Shown piece after piece: positions 43,498-52,185 of a DNA stretch of 64,000 bases; position 1 is the first letter of the stretch, and each line of letters starts with the position of its first letter. Both the position numbers and the translations under genes were made by a program. This DNA is from Chitinophaga chungangae (GTDB taxonomy: Bacteria > Bacteroidota > Bacteroidia > Chitinophagales > Chitinophagaceae), in contig NZ_JAGHKP010000001.1 in assembly GCF_017742215.1 (NCBI RefSeq), forward strand, positions 1,858,082-1,922,081, in the 5' to 3' direction. The notes beneath the pieces were generated by a model. The model was not told where the DNA came from and ran no database searches. It was given only the letters and a program-made list of their open reading frames with translations.

Positions 43498-44436
43498 TTA
43501 AAACGTGGGCGGCGGCGCATCCAGGTCGGCATCCAGGAAGTCGGTGACCATCGGTACCAGGATGTTCGTCCTCTGCATCATGCCGATATGCGTGGTGCCC
43601 GGTAAAATCGCCAGCCGGGATTTCGGCAGTCCTTCCAGGTCGCCCATTTTCCCGCCGCCTTTGGCGCGGAACAGTTCCAACGCATGTTCGTACCGCACGC
43701 CGTCTGCATCGCCGATGGCCATGAGTATCGGGGCTTTGATGTTTTTTACTTCTTTCGACCAGTCGTAGGGCTTCAAATCTATACTGATCACCTTTTTAAT
43801 AAACTCGTCGAAATGCGCGGGATCGTTGCCAAGACTGTCGTATTGTTTTTGTATCGCCGTGCCTCTGAACATATCGGGCGTGAATGATGCGAAACTCTTT
43901 TCCACTTCGGGCCACCATCCATCATGCGCATAAGTGCCGGACAGTATCACGAGCCTGCGTACCTGTTCGGGATGCCGCACCGCCATCTGGAAAGCAACGC
44001 CGCCGCCCATGCTGTAGCCCAATACGTCTGCACTGTCTGTTTTGAGATGTTTCAGCAGGCCAGACACATCGTCTGCCATTCCTTCATAGCTCAACTCGCG
44101 GGGAATGTCTTTCGTGCGGCCATGGCCCTGCATTTCCGTTACGATCACCTTCCGGTCTTTGGCCATCAGCGGAACGATCGCCGACCAGTTCACGGGAATG
44201 TTCATGTAAGAGCCGTGCAGCAGCACAATGGGTTTGCCTTCACCGTATACTTCATAATACATTTTTAAACCGTTTACGTCGGCGTAACCGCTTTCGGAAG
44301 GTTTCAACTGTTGAATGGCAGCCGTGTCTTTGGATGTGGCGGAAGTATTTTGCCCATCCTTCGGGCGGGGTTGACAGGAAGCCAGTACAGCCGCAACAAT
44401 GGCGAGTGAGATCCGGGAGAAAACTTGTATGTTCAT
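43498..44436 (-). CDS. Alpha/beta-hydrolase lipoprotein
   Basis: Predicted lipid-anchored alpha/beta-fold hydrolase of 312 residues. The start at ATG 44436 (MNIQVFSRISLAIVAAVLAS) gives a lipoprotein signal with Cys21; the frame is open 23 codons further. Catalytic features: the oxyanion HGS in IVLLHGSYMNIPVNW, nucleophile elbow GYSMGGG, acid in LMAIGDADGV, and His in ILPGTTHIGMM. Together these suggest a periplasmic or surface esterase or similar enzyme; substrate unknown. It follows the third SusC/SusD pair on the same strand, but a perfect hairpin terminator in between (44555-44581) suggests independent transcription. Confidence 0.88.
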   Translation of the reverse strand: MNIQVFSRISLAIVAAVLASCQPRPKDGQNTSATSKDTAAIQQLKPSESGYADVNGLKMYYEVYGEGKPIVLLHGSYMNIPVNWSAIVPLMAKDRKVIVTEMQGHGRTKDIPRELSYEGMADDVSGLLKHLKTDSADVLGYSMGGGVAFQMAVRHPEQVRRLVILSGTYAHDGWWPEVEKSFASFTPDMFRGTAIQKQYDSLGNDPAHFDEFIKKVISIDLKPYDWSKEVKNIKAPILMAIGDADGVRYEHALELFRAKGGGKMGDLEGLPKSRLAILPGTTHIGMMQRTNILVPMVTDFLDADLDAPPPTF

Positions 44437-44554
44437 ATGGTGCCGTTTTATTACGGTACAAATGTCGGCAGCAATTCCAAATCGCTCGCAGTGTGTATGC
44501 GACAATCATGGGGTTAAATACGACAAGCGTAAACCGGGTAAGCGGTATAAAGCA

Positions 44555-44581
44555 CAAAACCCGCTGTAGCAGCGGGTTTTG
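44555..44581. terminator. Bidirectional-looking hairpin terminator after SusD
   Basis: A perfect 12-bp stem with a 3-base loop (CAAAACCCGCTG at 44555-44566, complement at 44570-44581). The arm carries TTTTG on either strand, so it can end the minus-strand SusC/SusD unit 19 bp after its stop. Confidence 0.85.
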
Positions 44582-44599
44582 TAATGACGAGCGGGAGGC

Positions 44600-46303
44600 T
44601 TACCAGCCTTCGTTCTGTTTCAGGTTAGGGTTTCTCAGCGTTTCGTCTGTAGTGATGGGGATCACGTACATCGCGTTTCTCCACAACCTGTCTTCCACTT
44701 TAAAACGTTCGTACCGGAAACCGTCCGGCGCGGCGGCGTCTACGATCGGCCGCATGCCCCACATCTCTTTTTGCGTGGCTTCCGCTATCTTCCAGCGGCG
44801 CACGTCCCAGAAACGGTGATTTTCGAAACAAAGTTCTATGCGCCTTTCGTTCTGTATCTTTTTGCGCATGTCTGCCTGGGAAAGACCGGCCGGCAAAGGC
44901 TGCTGGCCCGCGCGGGTGCGTATCAGGTTCACGTAGGTGAGCACGTCTGTGTTGGCGGGCTCGTATTCGTTGAGGGCTTCGGCATAACTCAGGTACATTT
45001 CCGCGAGACGGTAATTGATGCCGTGAATGTATCGGCTGCCGCTCTGGCCGGGTGTAATGGCTTCGTCCGCCAGTTTGCGGGTGAAATAACCGGTGCGGGT
45101 GTGGTCTGTTTCCGTGCTTTGCCTGTCGCGGCCCGTGGCGTAGGTCTCTACCTGGCGACCTTTCCAGTTGGCGCCGTTGTAGAGGATGTCCGTATAAAAA
45201 CGCGGATCGCGGTTGGTGTAAGGCCGGGTGTCGTCGTAGCCGGAAAGCGGGTCGTCGATGGGCAGGCCGTTGTTCATTTCATAATCGTCCACCAGTTCCT
45301 GCGCGGGAGCGCAACCGCTCCAGCCGCCGTAGCCTTTGGGGAAAATGTAGCGGTCGTAGTCCTGGTTGGCTTCGCGCATGCGTACAAAGATCACTTCTTT
45401 GCTTTGCAGCGTTTTGCTTTTGAACATATCCTGCCGGGCGGCCAGCGTAGGTTCCAGGGCGTACACAGTGTTTCCGTTGCCGTCTTTCAGATCAATTACC
45501 GCTTTGGCGGCGTCCGCCGCTTTTTTCCATTTGGCGGGGTCTGAAGCCAGCGTGCCGGGGGCAATGTCTGCGAGGTAGCTGGTTTTACCGGCATTGGCCC
45601 ACAACGGGCTGGCGGAAAACAGCAATACGCGGGCTTTCAGGGCGAGACAGGCGCCTTTGGTAACGCGGCCCACCTGTGTGTTGGGATCGTAGGAGAACAA
45701 CACGCGTTTAAACGCTTCGTCGCAGTCCGCCAGTACCTGTGCCACACATTCGTCGTAGGTATTGCGGGGGCGGTTCAGCGCCTCCTGGTCCGTTTGTTCG
45801 ATGGGTTTGGTAAAGATGATCACGCCGCCGAATTGCCGCATCAGTTCCCACAGGAAATAAGCGCGCAGGAAATAGACCTCGCCGATCCTGATCTCCAGGG
45901 TGCCGGGATTGTTCGCATCGTCTGGCGTATTGAACTTCGCTACGTTCTCGAGAATGGTGTTGGCCTGGCGGATGGCCACATAGTTTTCCCGCCAGGTGTT
46001 GCCGATGGGATTGTCGTTCCCCGACCAGGAGCCGTTGTTGAAACGCATGGAGCCCATCCAGTTGGAGGCGTCTTTGGCTTCGTCCGTAGCCGAGCCCATG
46101 TTGTAGCCGCCAAGATAGGTGTATGTGCCGCGCATTTTGCTGTACAGGTTGTTCACTACCTGGTCCGTCATTGCAAAACTGGTAAAAATGTCCACGTCCT
46201 GCTGCTGCGTGGTGGCCGCCCTGTCAAGAAAGCCCTTTTTGCAATGCGGCAACAGGGCCAGGGCGGAAAATAAAAATATCGTGAGGAGAATATTACTTTT
46301 CAT
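44600..46303 (-). CDS. SusD/RagB-family outer membrane lipoprotein
   Basis: A 567-residue lipoprotein partner of the SusC upstream. The signal sequence ends with a lipobox-like ALLPHC (Cys21). Family motifs include LEIRIGEVYFLRAYFLWELM near residue 140 and, C-terminally, RLAEMYLSYAEALNEYEP and RRIELCFENHRFWDVRRWK, ending in the usual LKQNEGW. It starts 25 bp after SusC and is followed by the 44555-44581 terminator, so the transcript ends with this gene and no enzyme is co-transcribed. The ligand is unknown. Confidence 0.95.
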   Translation of the reverse strand: MKSNILLTIFLFSALALLPHCKKGFLDRAATTQQQDVDIFTSFAMTDQVVNNLYSKMRGTYTYLGGYNMGSATDEAKDASNWMGSMRFNNGSWSGNDNPIGNTWRENYVAIRQANTILENVAKFNTPDDANNPGTLEIRIGEVYFLRAYFLWELMRQFGGVIIFTKPIEQTDQEALNRPRNTYDECVAQVLADCDEAFKRVLFSYDPNTQVGRVTKGACLALKARVLLFSASPLWANAGKTSYLADIAPGTLASDPAKWKKAADAAKAVIDLKDGNGNTVYALEPTLAARQDMFKSKTLQSKEVIFVRMREANQDYDRYIFPKGYGGWSGCAPAQELVDDYEMNNGLPIDDPLSGYDDTRPYTNRDPRFYTDILYNGANWKGRQVETYATGRDRQSTETDHTRTGYFTRKLADEAITPGQSGSRYIHGINYRLAEMYLSYAEALNEYEPANTDVLTYVNLIRTRAGQQPLPAGLSQADMRKKIQNERRIELCFENHRFWDVRRWKIAEATQKEMWGMRPIVDAAAPDGFRYERFKVEDRLWRNAMYVIPITTDETLRNPNLKQNEGW

Positions 46304-46328
46304 CTGAATCAGCTTAAATGGTGAGTGG

Positions 46329-49300
46329 TTAAAATTTTACATCAATCCCGAAGTTCCAGATACGCTGAATGGGATACATGGCGCCGTTGCCGTCGCCGAT
46401 TTCCGGGTCTACCTGGTAATCGTCCAGTTTGTCCCAGGTATACAGGTTCATGCCGTTAAAATAAATGCGGAAATAGGAGAGGCTCAGCGGCGCGATCCAG
46501 CGTTTGGGCAGGGTGTAACCTATCTCCGCGTTTTTGAGGCGCAGGTAGTCCGCGCTGCGGATCCAGAAGGAGGAAGCGCGATGGTTGTTGCCGTGCGTGT
46601 TGCTGTGAAGTCGTGGATAAGTAGCTGTGGCGGCGGTTTCCGGCGTCCAGCGGCCGAGGTGGAAGGGTTTTACTTTCCCGCTCTGGAAAAATTCGTATAC
46701 GGCTTCGTTGTTCAGCATTACGTCTGAATGCGCCGCGCCCTGGAACAGCACGCTGAGGTCCCAGTTGCCGTAGCCCGCGGCCAGCGTTGTACCGTACATG
46801 ATCTCCGGCGTGCGGTTGTAACCAATGCGCGTTTCGTCGAAACCGGCCTGTATGTAGTCGTACTCTTTGCCGGTGAGTTTTCGGTACTTGATATCGCCGG
46901 GACCGTAAGCGGAGAAATTCTGAAAAGGACTGTTGCTCACGTCATCCGCATCCTGGAAAAAGCCGTCGGCGATAAGGCCGAACTTGGTGCCGATAGGATG
47001 ACCGGTGCGCCGCATCCAGGGATAGCTGCGGGTCACTTCGTCGCTATAAACGATCACGTTTTTTGCATAGGTGAAATTAGGCTTGATCTGGTACCGGAAT
47101 TTGCCGATGGTATTGCGGTGGGAAACTTCGAACTCTATGCCTTTGTTGTCTACCGCGCCAATGTTCTGCGCCTTGATGCTCTGGCCGAACACATCGGAAA
47201 GGGTGCTCCGGGAAATCAATATTTTCCTTCTTTTCTGGGAAAACAGGTCCAGCGTAACGTCCAGCTTGCCGTTCCACATTTGCAGGTCCAGCCCGAGGTC
47301 TACCTGTTTGCCGCGCTCCCAGGTAACGCCGGGGTTGCCGATGGCGCCCTGGCCCCAGCCGTTGGCCTGGTTGGCGTTGTTGCCGAAATAATAGGGATCG
47401 GCCCCGCCCCAGGAAGTGAACCAGAGGAAACGGTCGCCGCCGCTGCGGTCGTTGCCCACTTCGCCGTACGAAGCGCGCAGTTTGAGGAAACGGATGAAAG
47501 GCGCATTGTCTTTGATAAAATGTTCTTCAGATACTACCCAGCCGCCGGAGATGGAAGGGAACAGGCCGAAGCGGCTTTCTTTCGGGAAGTTCTCGGAGCC
47601 CTGGTAGGAGGCGCTCACTTCCAGCAGGTATTTCTGGTTGTAATTGTACGTTCCGCGGAATAACAGCGACTGGTAGGCGTTGGGAATGCTGGAGCCGTTT
47701 TCCAGCAGGCGCCGGTTCCACAGCAGCATGGCGGTGGTGTTGTGTTGTTTGAAGGAACGGTTCCAGTTGGCGGTAGCTTCCACGTAGGTCTGCCGCACGG
47801 CGCCGCCGCCGCTGAAGCCGCCGTTGGGGTCTATGCGGGTATCGTTGCCGAATTGTTTGTAACCGGTGATTTCGCCCTGCGCGTTGCGGAGGGGCTCAAA
47901 CACGGCGTAATTGCGGCCATAGCTGGCATTGGGAGTATTGGTGTTGTCATAAGAAAATGAAAGTTTGGCGCTGAGGTTCTTGGTCAGGAAATCCAGTTTG
48001 CGGGTAAGGGCGAACGTGCCTTGCGTGGTATTGTTATACCAGCGGCGGTAGCCTTTTTGCGACAGTTCCCCGTAAATATTGCTCTGGAAAGTACCGTTGC
48101 CCCACATGCTGCCGTCTTCGTTAAAAATAGGGTAGATGGGCGCCATGCGGTTGGCCAGGTTCATGATGGTGCTGGCGGAGTTGTTGCCGTCCGTTCTGTC
48201 TGTAAGAATGCCGGCCAGGTCGAGGCGGGCGGAGAGGTTGGGCGTGATGTCCACGTCTACGTTGGCACGCAGGTTATAACGTTTCATGACATTGTTGCCG
48301 TTGTACCCTTCTTTATTGGTTTTGGTATGACGGTAGTTGCCTTCCGCAATATTGTAGCCGGCGGAAATGAAATAGCGCGCCACGTTGCCGCCGCCGCTTA
48401 CGTTCAGGTTCGCCTGGCCCACGTGGGAGGTTTTCATGATGAACTTGTAATAGTCCGTGTTTGGCGCGCTGCCGTTGCGAAAGGCTTCCAGCTGCTCAGC
48501 CGAAAAAGCGGGCTGCGCGCCGTCGTTCACCAGCGCTTCATTCATCAGCCGCGCATAATCGTACGAGCCGAGGTATTCCGGCAGTTTGTTGGCCTCCTGC
48601 ATACCGGCGGACGCGCGGAAGTTCACGCTGGGCGCGCCCGATTTGCCGCGGCGGGTGGTGATCAGCACTGCGCCGTTCGCCCCGCGCATGCCCAGCACGG
48701 CGGTGGCGGCGGCGTCTTTCAGAATGGTGAGGCTTTCAATATCGTTCGGGTCTACATAATCGATGCTGCGTTCCACGCCGTCCACCATAAAAATGGGCGT
48801 GGCGCTGTTCAGTGTTGCAATACCGCGGATGTACAGCGTGCTGGCGTCCACGCCGGGCTCGCCGCTGCGCTGCGTGGTGATGAGGCCGGGCAGACGGCCT
48901 GCCAGCGCGTTGGTGAGATTGGATACGGGGCTTTGCTGCAACTCTTTGGTGGTAAGCGAGGCGATGGAGCCGGTCACGGTCTGTTTTTTCTGTTCGCCGT
49001 ACGCAACGATCACCACTTCGTCCAGCCCGGTATTGGAAGGGTCGAGCGCCACGTGCAGCTGGTTGGAGGAAGTGAGCTCCACTTCTTTGGGTGCGTAGCC
49101 AATATAGCTGAACACCAGCGTAGTGGCCCCGGGCGGCACCTGCAGGCTGTAGGTGCCGTCTCCCTGGCTTTGCGTACCGCGGTTAGTGCCTTTGATCATC
49201 ACGGTAACGCCGGGCAGCGATACGTTGGTGCGCACTTCGGTGACGGAACCGATAATGGTGCGCTGCCTTGTTTCCTGGCGTGGCGCGGCTAAGGGCGTTA

Positions 49301-49682
49301 CCGTAGTGTCGGTTTCGGTTTTGCCTTCTTCCTGCCGGTAAATAACGATAATATCGTCCTGCTGGCGGAATTGCAAAGGCGTGTTCCGCAGCAGCAGCGC
49401 AATCGTCTCTTTCACCGTGCGCGTGCCTTTGGAGAGGCTGATGCCACGGTAACGCGACACCTGGTCTGGCGGATAAGCGATACGAAAGCCGGAAAGCGAT
49501 TCAACTTTTACGAGCGCGTTACGAAGGGTTTCCCTGGCGAGGGACATCGTGATTTTTTTCGTGGTCATATCCTGCGCGCTGCCCGATGCGGATAGCAGCA
49601 GGGGCAGCACCAGGAAAAAGGAGATCAGTAAAGGCAATAGGAAGCCTCCCAGCTGTTTTTGCACAGCTACGTTTGTTTTCAT
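46329..49682 (-). CDS. SusC/RagA-family transporter with N-terminal STN signalling domain
   Basis: A 1117-residue TonB-dependent transducer. After the signal peptide (to about residue 37) comes a Secretin/TonB short N-terminal (STN) domain (about 43-113, KKITMSLARETLRNALVKVE through RQQDDIIVIYRQEEG). Next are the CarboxypepD-regulatory domain (IIGSVTEVRTNVSLPGVTVM), LDEVVIVAYGEQKKQ, plug (LAGRLPGLITTQRSGEPGVD, MRGANGAVLITTRRGK) and barrel ending RIWNFGIDVKF. The STN domain touches FecR-type anti-sigma factors, and a FecR gene lies directly upstream on the same strand with a divergent ECF sigma gene beyond it. Ligand import is thus probably sensed and coupled to its own expression. Confidence 0.95.
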   Translation of the reverse strand: MKTNVAVQKQLGGFLLPLLISFFLVLPLLLSASGSAQDMTTKKITMSLARETLRNALVKVESLSGFRIAYPPDQVSRYRGISLSKGTRTVKETIALLLRNTPLQFRQQDDIIVIYRQEEGKTETDTTVTPLAAPRQETRQRTIIGSVTEVRTNVSLPGVTVMIKGTNRGTQSQGDGTYSLQVPPGATTLVFSYIGYAPKEVELTSSNQLHVALDPSNTGLDEVVIVAYGEQKKQTVTGSIASLTTKELQQSPVSNLTNALAGRLPGLITTQRSGEPGVDASTLYIRGIATLNSATPIFMVDGVERSIDYVDPNDIESLTILKDAAATAVLGMRGANGAVLITTRRGKSGAPSVNFRASAGMQEANKLPEYLGSYDYARLMNEALVNDGAQPAFSAEQLEAFRNGSAPNTDYYKFIMKTSHVGQANLNVSGGGNVARYFISAGYNIAEGNYRHTKTNKEGYNGNNVMKRYNLRANVDVDITPNLSARLDLAGILTDRTDGNNSASTIMNLANRMAPIYPIFNEDGSMWGNGTFQSNIYGELSQKGYRRWYNNTTQGTFALTRKLDFLTKNLSAKLSFSYDNTNTPNASYGRNYAVFEPLRNAQGEITGYKQFGNDTRIDPNGGFSGGGAVRQTYVEATANWNRSFKQHNTTAMLLWNRRLLENGSSIPNAYQSLLFRGTYNYNQKYLLEVSASYQGSENFPKESRFGLFPSISGGWVVSEEHFIKDNAPFIRFLKLRASYGEVGNDRSGGDRFLWFTSWGGADPYYFGNNANQANGWGQGAIGNPGVTWERGKQVDLGLDLQMWNGKLDVTLDLFSQKRRKILISRSTLSDVFGQSIKAQNIGAVDNKGIEFEVSHRNTIGKFRYQIKPNFTYAKNVIVYSDEVTRSYPWMRRTGHPIGTKFGLIADGFFQDADDVSNSPFQNFSAYGPGDIKYRKLTGKEYDYIQAGFDETRIGYNRTPEIMYGTTLAAGYGNWDLSVLFQGAAHSDVMLNNEAVYEFFQSGKVKPFHLGRWTPETAATATYPRLHSNTHGNNHRASSFWIRSADYLRLKNAEIGYTLPKRWIAPLSLSYFRIYFNGMNLYTWDKLDDYQVDPEIGDGNGAMYPIQRIWNFGIDVKF

Positions 49683-49888
49683 AACTAGTTTCAGTTTAGT
49701 TGTTACAGAATAATCCTGGTTGACTTACGGGTATACGGCCCCCCCGTGGCAATGTATTTGCCCTGTTCCGGATATGCGGGCGGTCTTGAATGGTCTGGCA
49801 ATGCGGGGCCTAAACGGGCGGTACGGCGGCCCATTTCATGTTTTGAAACGCGGTTTTTATTGTTAACGAATAGTGTTGCTGTTCTTCT

Positions 49889-50890
49889 TTACTTAGCAGT
49901 ATTATTTGTTGGCTGACATCCTTCTCCTGTTATCAGGATATTGTTTTCATCTTCTATTATATACGACGCATTGCGAATGTCGCAAACTACAGACAAGATC
50001 GTTTCCAGCGATTCCGTTCCATTGAACGAAGCCCTGATGGGGCAGGAGGCGAGCTCTTCGTTTTCGAACCGGATATTGATGTGATAACGGGCGGCGATGG
50101 CCTGTGTAACGGTGGCGAAGGGCAGGTTTTCGAACACCATGTCTTTCCGCACCCACTGTATGGCGGAATCCGCTATCACCGGCTGCCGGATGGCGGCGGC
50201 TTCCAGGTTGTTGTACACCACCTGCTGGTCGGGCATCAGCACGGCGAGCAGTTTTCCTTCGTGCTCCGTTTCCACCTTCACCTTTCCGCGTGTAACCGAC
50301 ACCGTTATTTCGGAAGCGCCTTCATATGCTTTGATATTAAAGGCCGTGCCCAACACCGTGGTGCGCAGGCGGCCGCTGTGGATCACAAAAGTTTTGGAGG
50401 TATCGCGCCGGATATCGAAGTAGGCTTCACCCACCAGCGTTACTTCACGCGTGCCGCCGTTGAAAACCTCCGGGTATTCGAGGCGGCTGCCCGCACGTAA
50501 TATTACCAGGCTGCTGTCTGGCAGGGTAATATGGCGGACGTGCGCGGCAGGTATGCGGTATTCTTTCGCCAGCTGGCTCTGCCGCGAGGTTGGTTTGAAA
50601 TAATACGCGGCGCCGCCGGCCAGCGCGATCAGCCCGGCCAGTACGGCCGCCCATCGCAACGCTCTTTTCCGGAAAGGCACTACTCGCTGTTCCCGCCCCA
50701 CGGCAGTGTGCAGCTCCTGTAATTTTTGTTCGGTCAGCAACCGCGCCGTTTCGCTGCCTTCTTCCAAAAGATGGTCCGGCCGGTCTTTACCGAGCGATGC
50801 ATACCAGCGTTCCAGGCGTTCCAGCTCTTCGGGGCTGCAGGCGCCCTGCCGGTATTTTTCCAAGAGTTCATATAAAGCGTGTGCTTCCAT
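49889..50890 (-). CDS. FecR-family anti-sigma factor
   Basis: A 333-residue inner-membrane anti-sigma factor. I chose ATG 50890 (MEAHALYELLEKYRQGACSP), where the family starts. The cytoplasmic part (about 1-75) binds the sigma factor. One transmembrane helix follows (around 78-98, WAAVLAGLIALAGGAAYYF), then the periplasmic FecR domain (ITLPDSSLVILRAGSRLEYP, TREVTLVGEAYFDI, TTVLGTAFNIKAYEG) and a DUF4974-like C-terminal domain that meets the STN domain of the transporter (FENLPFATVTQAIAARYHIN). It is divergent from the ECF sigma gene and 206 bp ahead of the SusC gene, completing the sigma/FecR/STN chain. Confidence 0.95.
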   Translation of the reverse strand: MEAHALYELLEKYRQGACSPEELERLERWYASLGKDRPDHLLEEGSETARLLTEQKLQELHTAVGREQRVVPFRKRALRWAAVLAGLIALAGGAAYYFKPTSRQSQLAKEYRIPAAHVRHITLPDSSLVILRAGSRLEYPEVFNGGTREVTLVGEAYFDIRRDTSKTFVIHSGRLRTTVLGTAFNIKAYEGASEITVSVTRGKVKVETEHEGKLLAVLMPDQQVVYNNLEAAAIRQPVIADSAIQWVRKDMVFENLPFATVTQAIAARYHINIRFENEELASCPIRASFNGTESLETILSVVCDIRNASYIIEDENNILITGEGCQPTNNTAK

Positions 50891-51019
50891 AAGTATAACT
50901 GTAAATAAAAACACGGTTTCGGGCGGTTGCCGTTAGTCGGTCAGGGGGATTTTTTTGACTTTTTTTTGTTTTTTCTTATAGTATACTGATAACCAATTCG
51001 ATATAAGGGATTTTCATTT

Positions 51020-51041
51020 TTTGCTGAATCGATTCAGCAAA
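51020..51041. promoter_or_regulatory. Perfect 22-bp palindrome in the FecR/sigma divergent region
   Basis: The sequence is its own complement over 22 bp, with centre TGAATCGATTCA and outer ends TTTGC and GCAAA. The central CG dyad resembles sites of LacI-family proteins. It sits 25 bp upstream of the TAAATTTG box of the sigma gene, where a -33 element would be expected. Confidence 0.65.
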
Positions 51042-51066
51042 CCGCGAAAAAAGTACGAAATATTAC

Positions 51067-51074
51067 TAAATTTG
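51067..51074 (+). promoter_or_regulatory. -7-like element of the ECF sigma gene
   Basis: TAAATTTG matches TAnnTTTG exactly. Transcription would begin near 51081, only about 10 bases ahead of the first plausible codon of the sigma protein, implying a very short leader. Confidence 0.5.
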
Positions 51075-51090
51075 AATAAACTTTATCATC

Positions 51091-51687
51091 ATAGCACGGT
51101 ACGCCAACTATAGTGATCCAGCATTATTCGCGTTATGGCAGCGGGGAGATGAAAAAGCGTTCAATATTATATATGAACGGCATTTCATCCGCCTGGTGAA
51201 TATCGCGTATAAAAAAACCGGTGATACCGCCGCGGCGGAAGAACTGGCGCAGGACGTGTTCCTCTCTTTTTACCGGCAAATGCCGGCGCTGCGCGAAGAT
51301 ACCATTCCCGAAAACTATCTTTTTGTTGCCCTTAAAAACCGCATCTTTAATTATCACCGTCAGCAGCTGCTGCAGTTGCGGAAAGACCAGTCGTTGTGGA
51401 AAGACCCGCGGTTCCAGGCGCCGGAGGTGAACCTGCAGCTGGAATTAAAAGAATTGCAAACTTACCTGAAAGCCCGCATCGAAGAACTGCCGCCGCAATG
51501 CCGGACGGTGTTCCTGTTAAGCCGCGAGGCACAGCTGTCCAACAAGGAAGTGGCGGAAAAACTGAACATCTCCGTGAACACGGTGGAGCAGCATATGCGT
51601 AAGGCCCTGCGCATCCTGCGCGCGTCGCTGGGGAATGACGTGACGTTGTTGGTGATACTGGCGGCAGGCGGGTTGTATCTCCATTAG
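51091..51687 (+). CDS. ECF-type RNA polymerase sigma factor (sigma-70 family), non-canonical start
   Basis: Sigma factor of about 198 residues paired with the FecR anti-sigma gene. Region 2 reads YSDPALFALWQRGDEKAFNI then YERHFIRLVNIAYKKTGDTA and AEELAQDVFLSFYRQ. Region 4 reads LPPQCRTVFLLSREAQLSNK then EVAEKLNISVNTVEQHMRKAL. A short hydrophobic tail (TLLVILAAGGLYLH) closes it. The conserved N-terminus lies in frame upstream of the first ATG/GTG/TTG-type start, a GTG at 51196, and the frame is open back to 51076. Family members usually begin about where an ATA stands at 51091 (then ARYANYSDP). I therefore mark 51091, with an ATA start or a mutated ATG; use of GTG 51196 would delete most of region 2.1. 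Confidence 0.88.
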   Translation: MARYANYSDPALFALWQRGDEKAFNIIYERHFIRLVNIAYKKTGDTAAAEELAQDVFLSFYRQMPALREDTIPENYLFVALKNRIFNYHRQQLLQLRKDQSLWKDPRFQAPEVNLQLELKELQTYLKARIEELPPQCRTVFLLSREAQLSNKEVAEKLNISVNTVEQHMRKALRILRASLGNDVTLLVILAAGGLYLH

Positions 51688-52185
51688 ATCCCTCTTTTTG
51701 AAATGTAGAACTTATACTACAAACAAATCGGCAGGCAAGCAATACTTTTACGCATCGTTGTGAAGATTCGGTAACAACCATGTCCCTTTTAACAAAACCA
51801 TTTTCCATGCAAAGAAATTTACTTTTCCATCAACATTGTACCTGAATGTTCTTCTGCCATGCTTTCCCGGAGATGGCCCTGTATATAAAATTGCCGCAAG
51901 TCTGAAGGGTTTGCCATGCAGGCAGGCCATCTTGCGCCATAACGTACTTTTTTGATGTTATCATAAAAAATCAAATCTTATTATTATTTTTACTCTGGTC
52001 CATGCTATTTAACCATAACCATTCAATAGAAACTGTAACCTAGTGAATAACCAGTACCTGTAACCAAAACGATTCATATGTAAAGAAATTTACTTCCCTC
52101 AAAATATATCAAGACCCGAAAATACCTAGTCATTCTTCTCCGCAAGATGACCGGTTTGCTTATTGTCCCCTTACACCGACAAAAG
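51688..52185. other. 498-bp intergenic region ahead of the giant adhesin gene
   Basis: No convincing gene; a 60-codon minus-strand frame here has unlikely composition. A 14-bp sequence AAAGAAATTTACTT occurs twice, at 51811-51824 and 52082-52095. No terminator for the sigma gene and no exact TAnnTTTG box could be placed. Confidence 0.6.

Noticed and set aside
51748..51930. 60-codon minus-strand frame in the gap before the adhesin gene
   Set aside because: No upstream signal, no family resemblance and odd composition; treated as non-coding.
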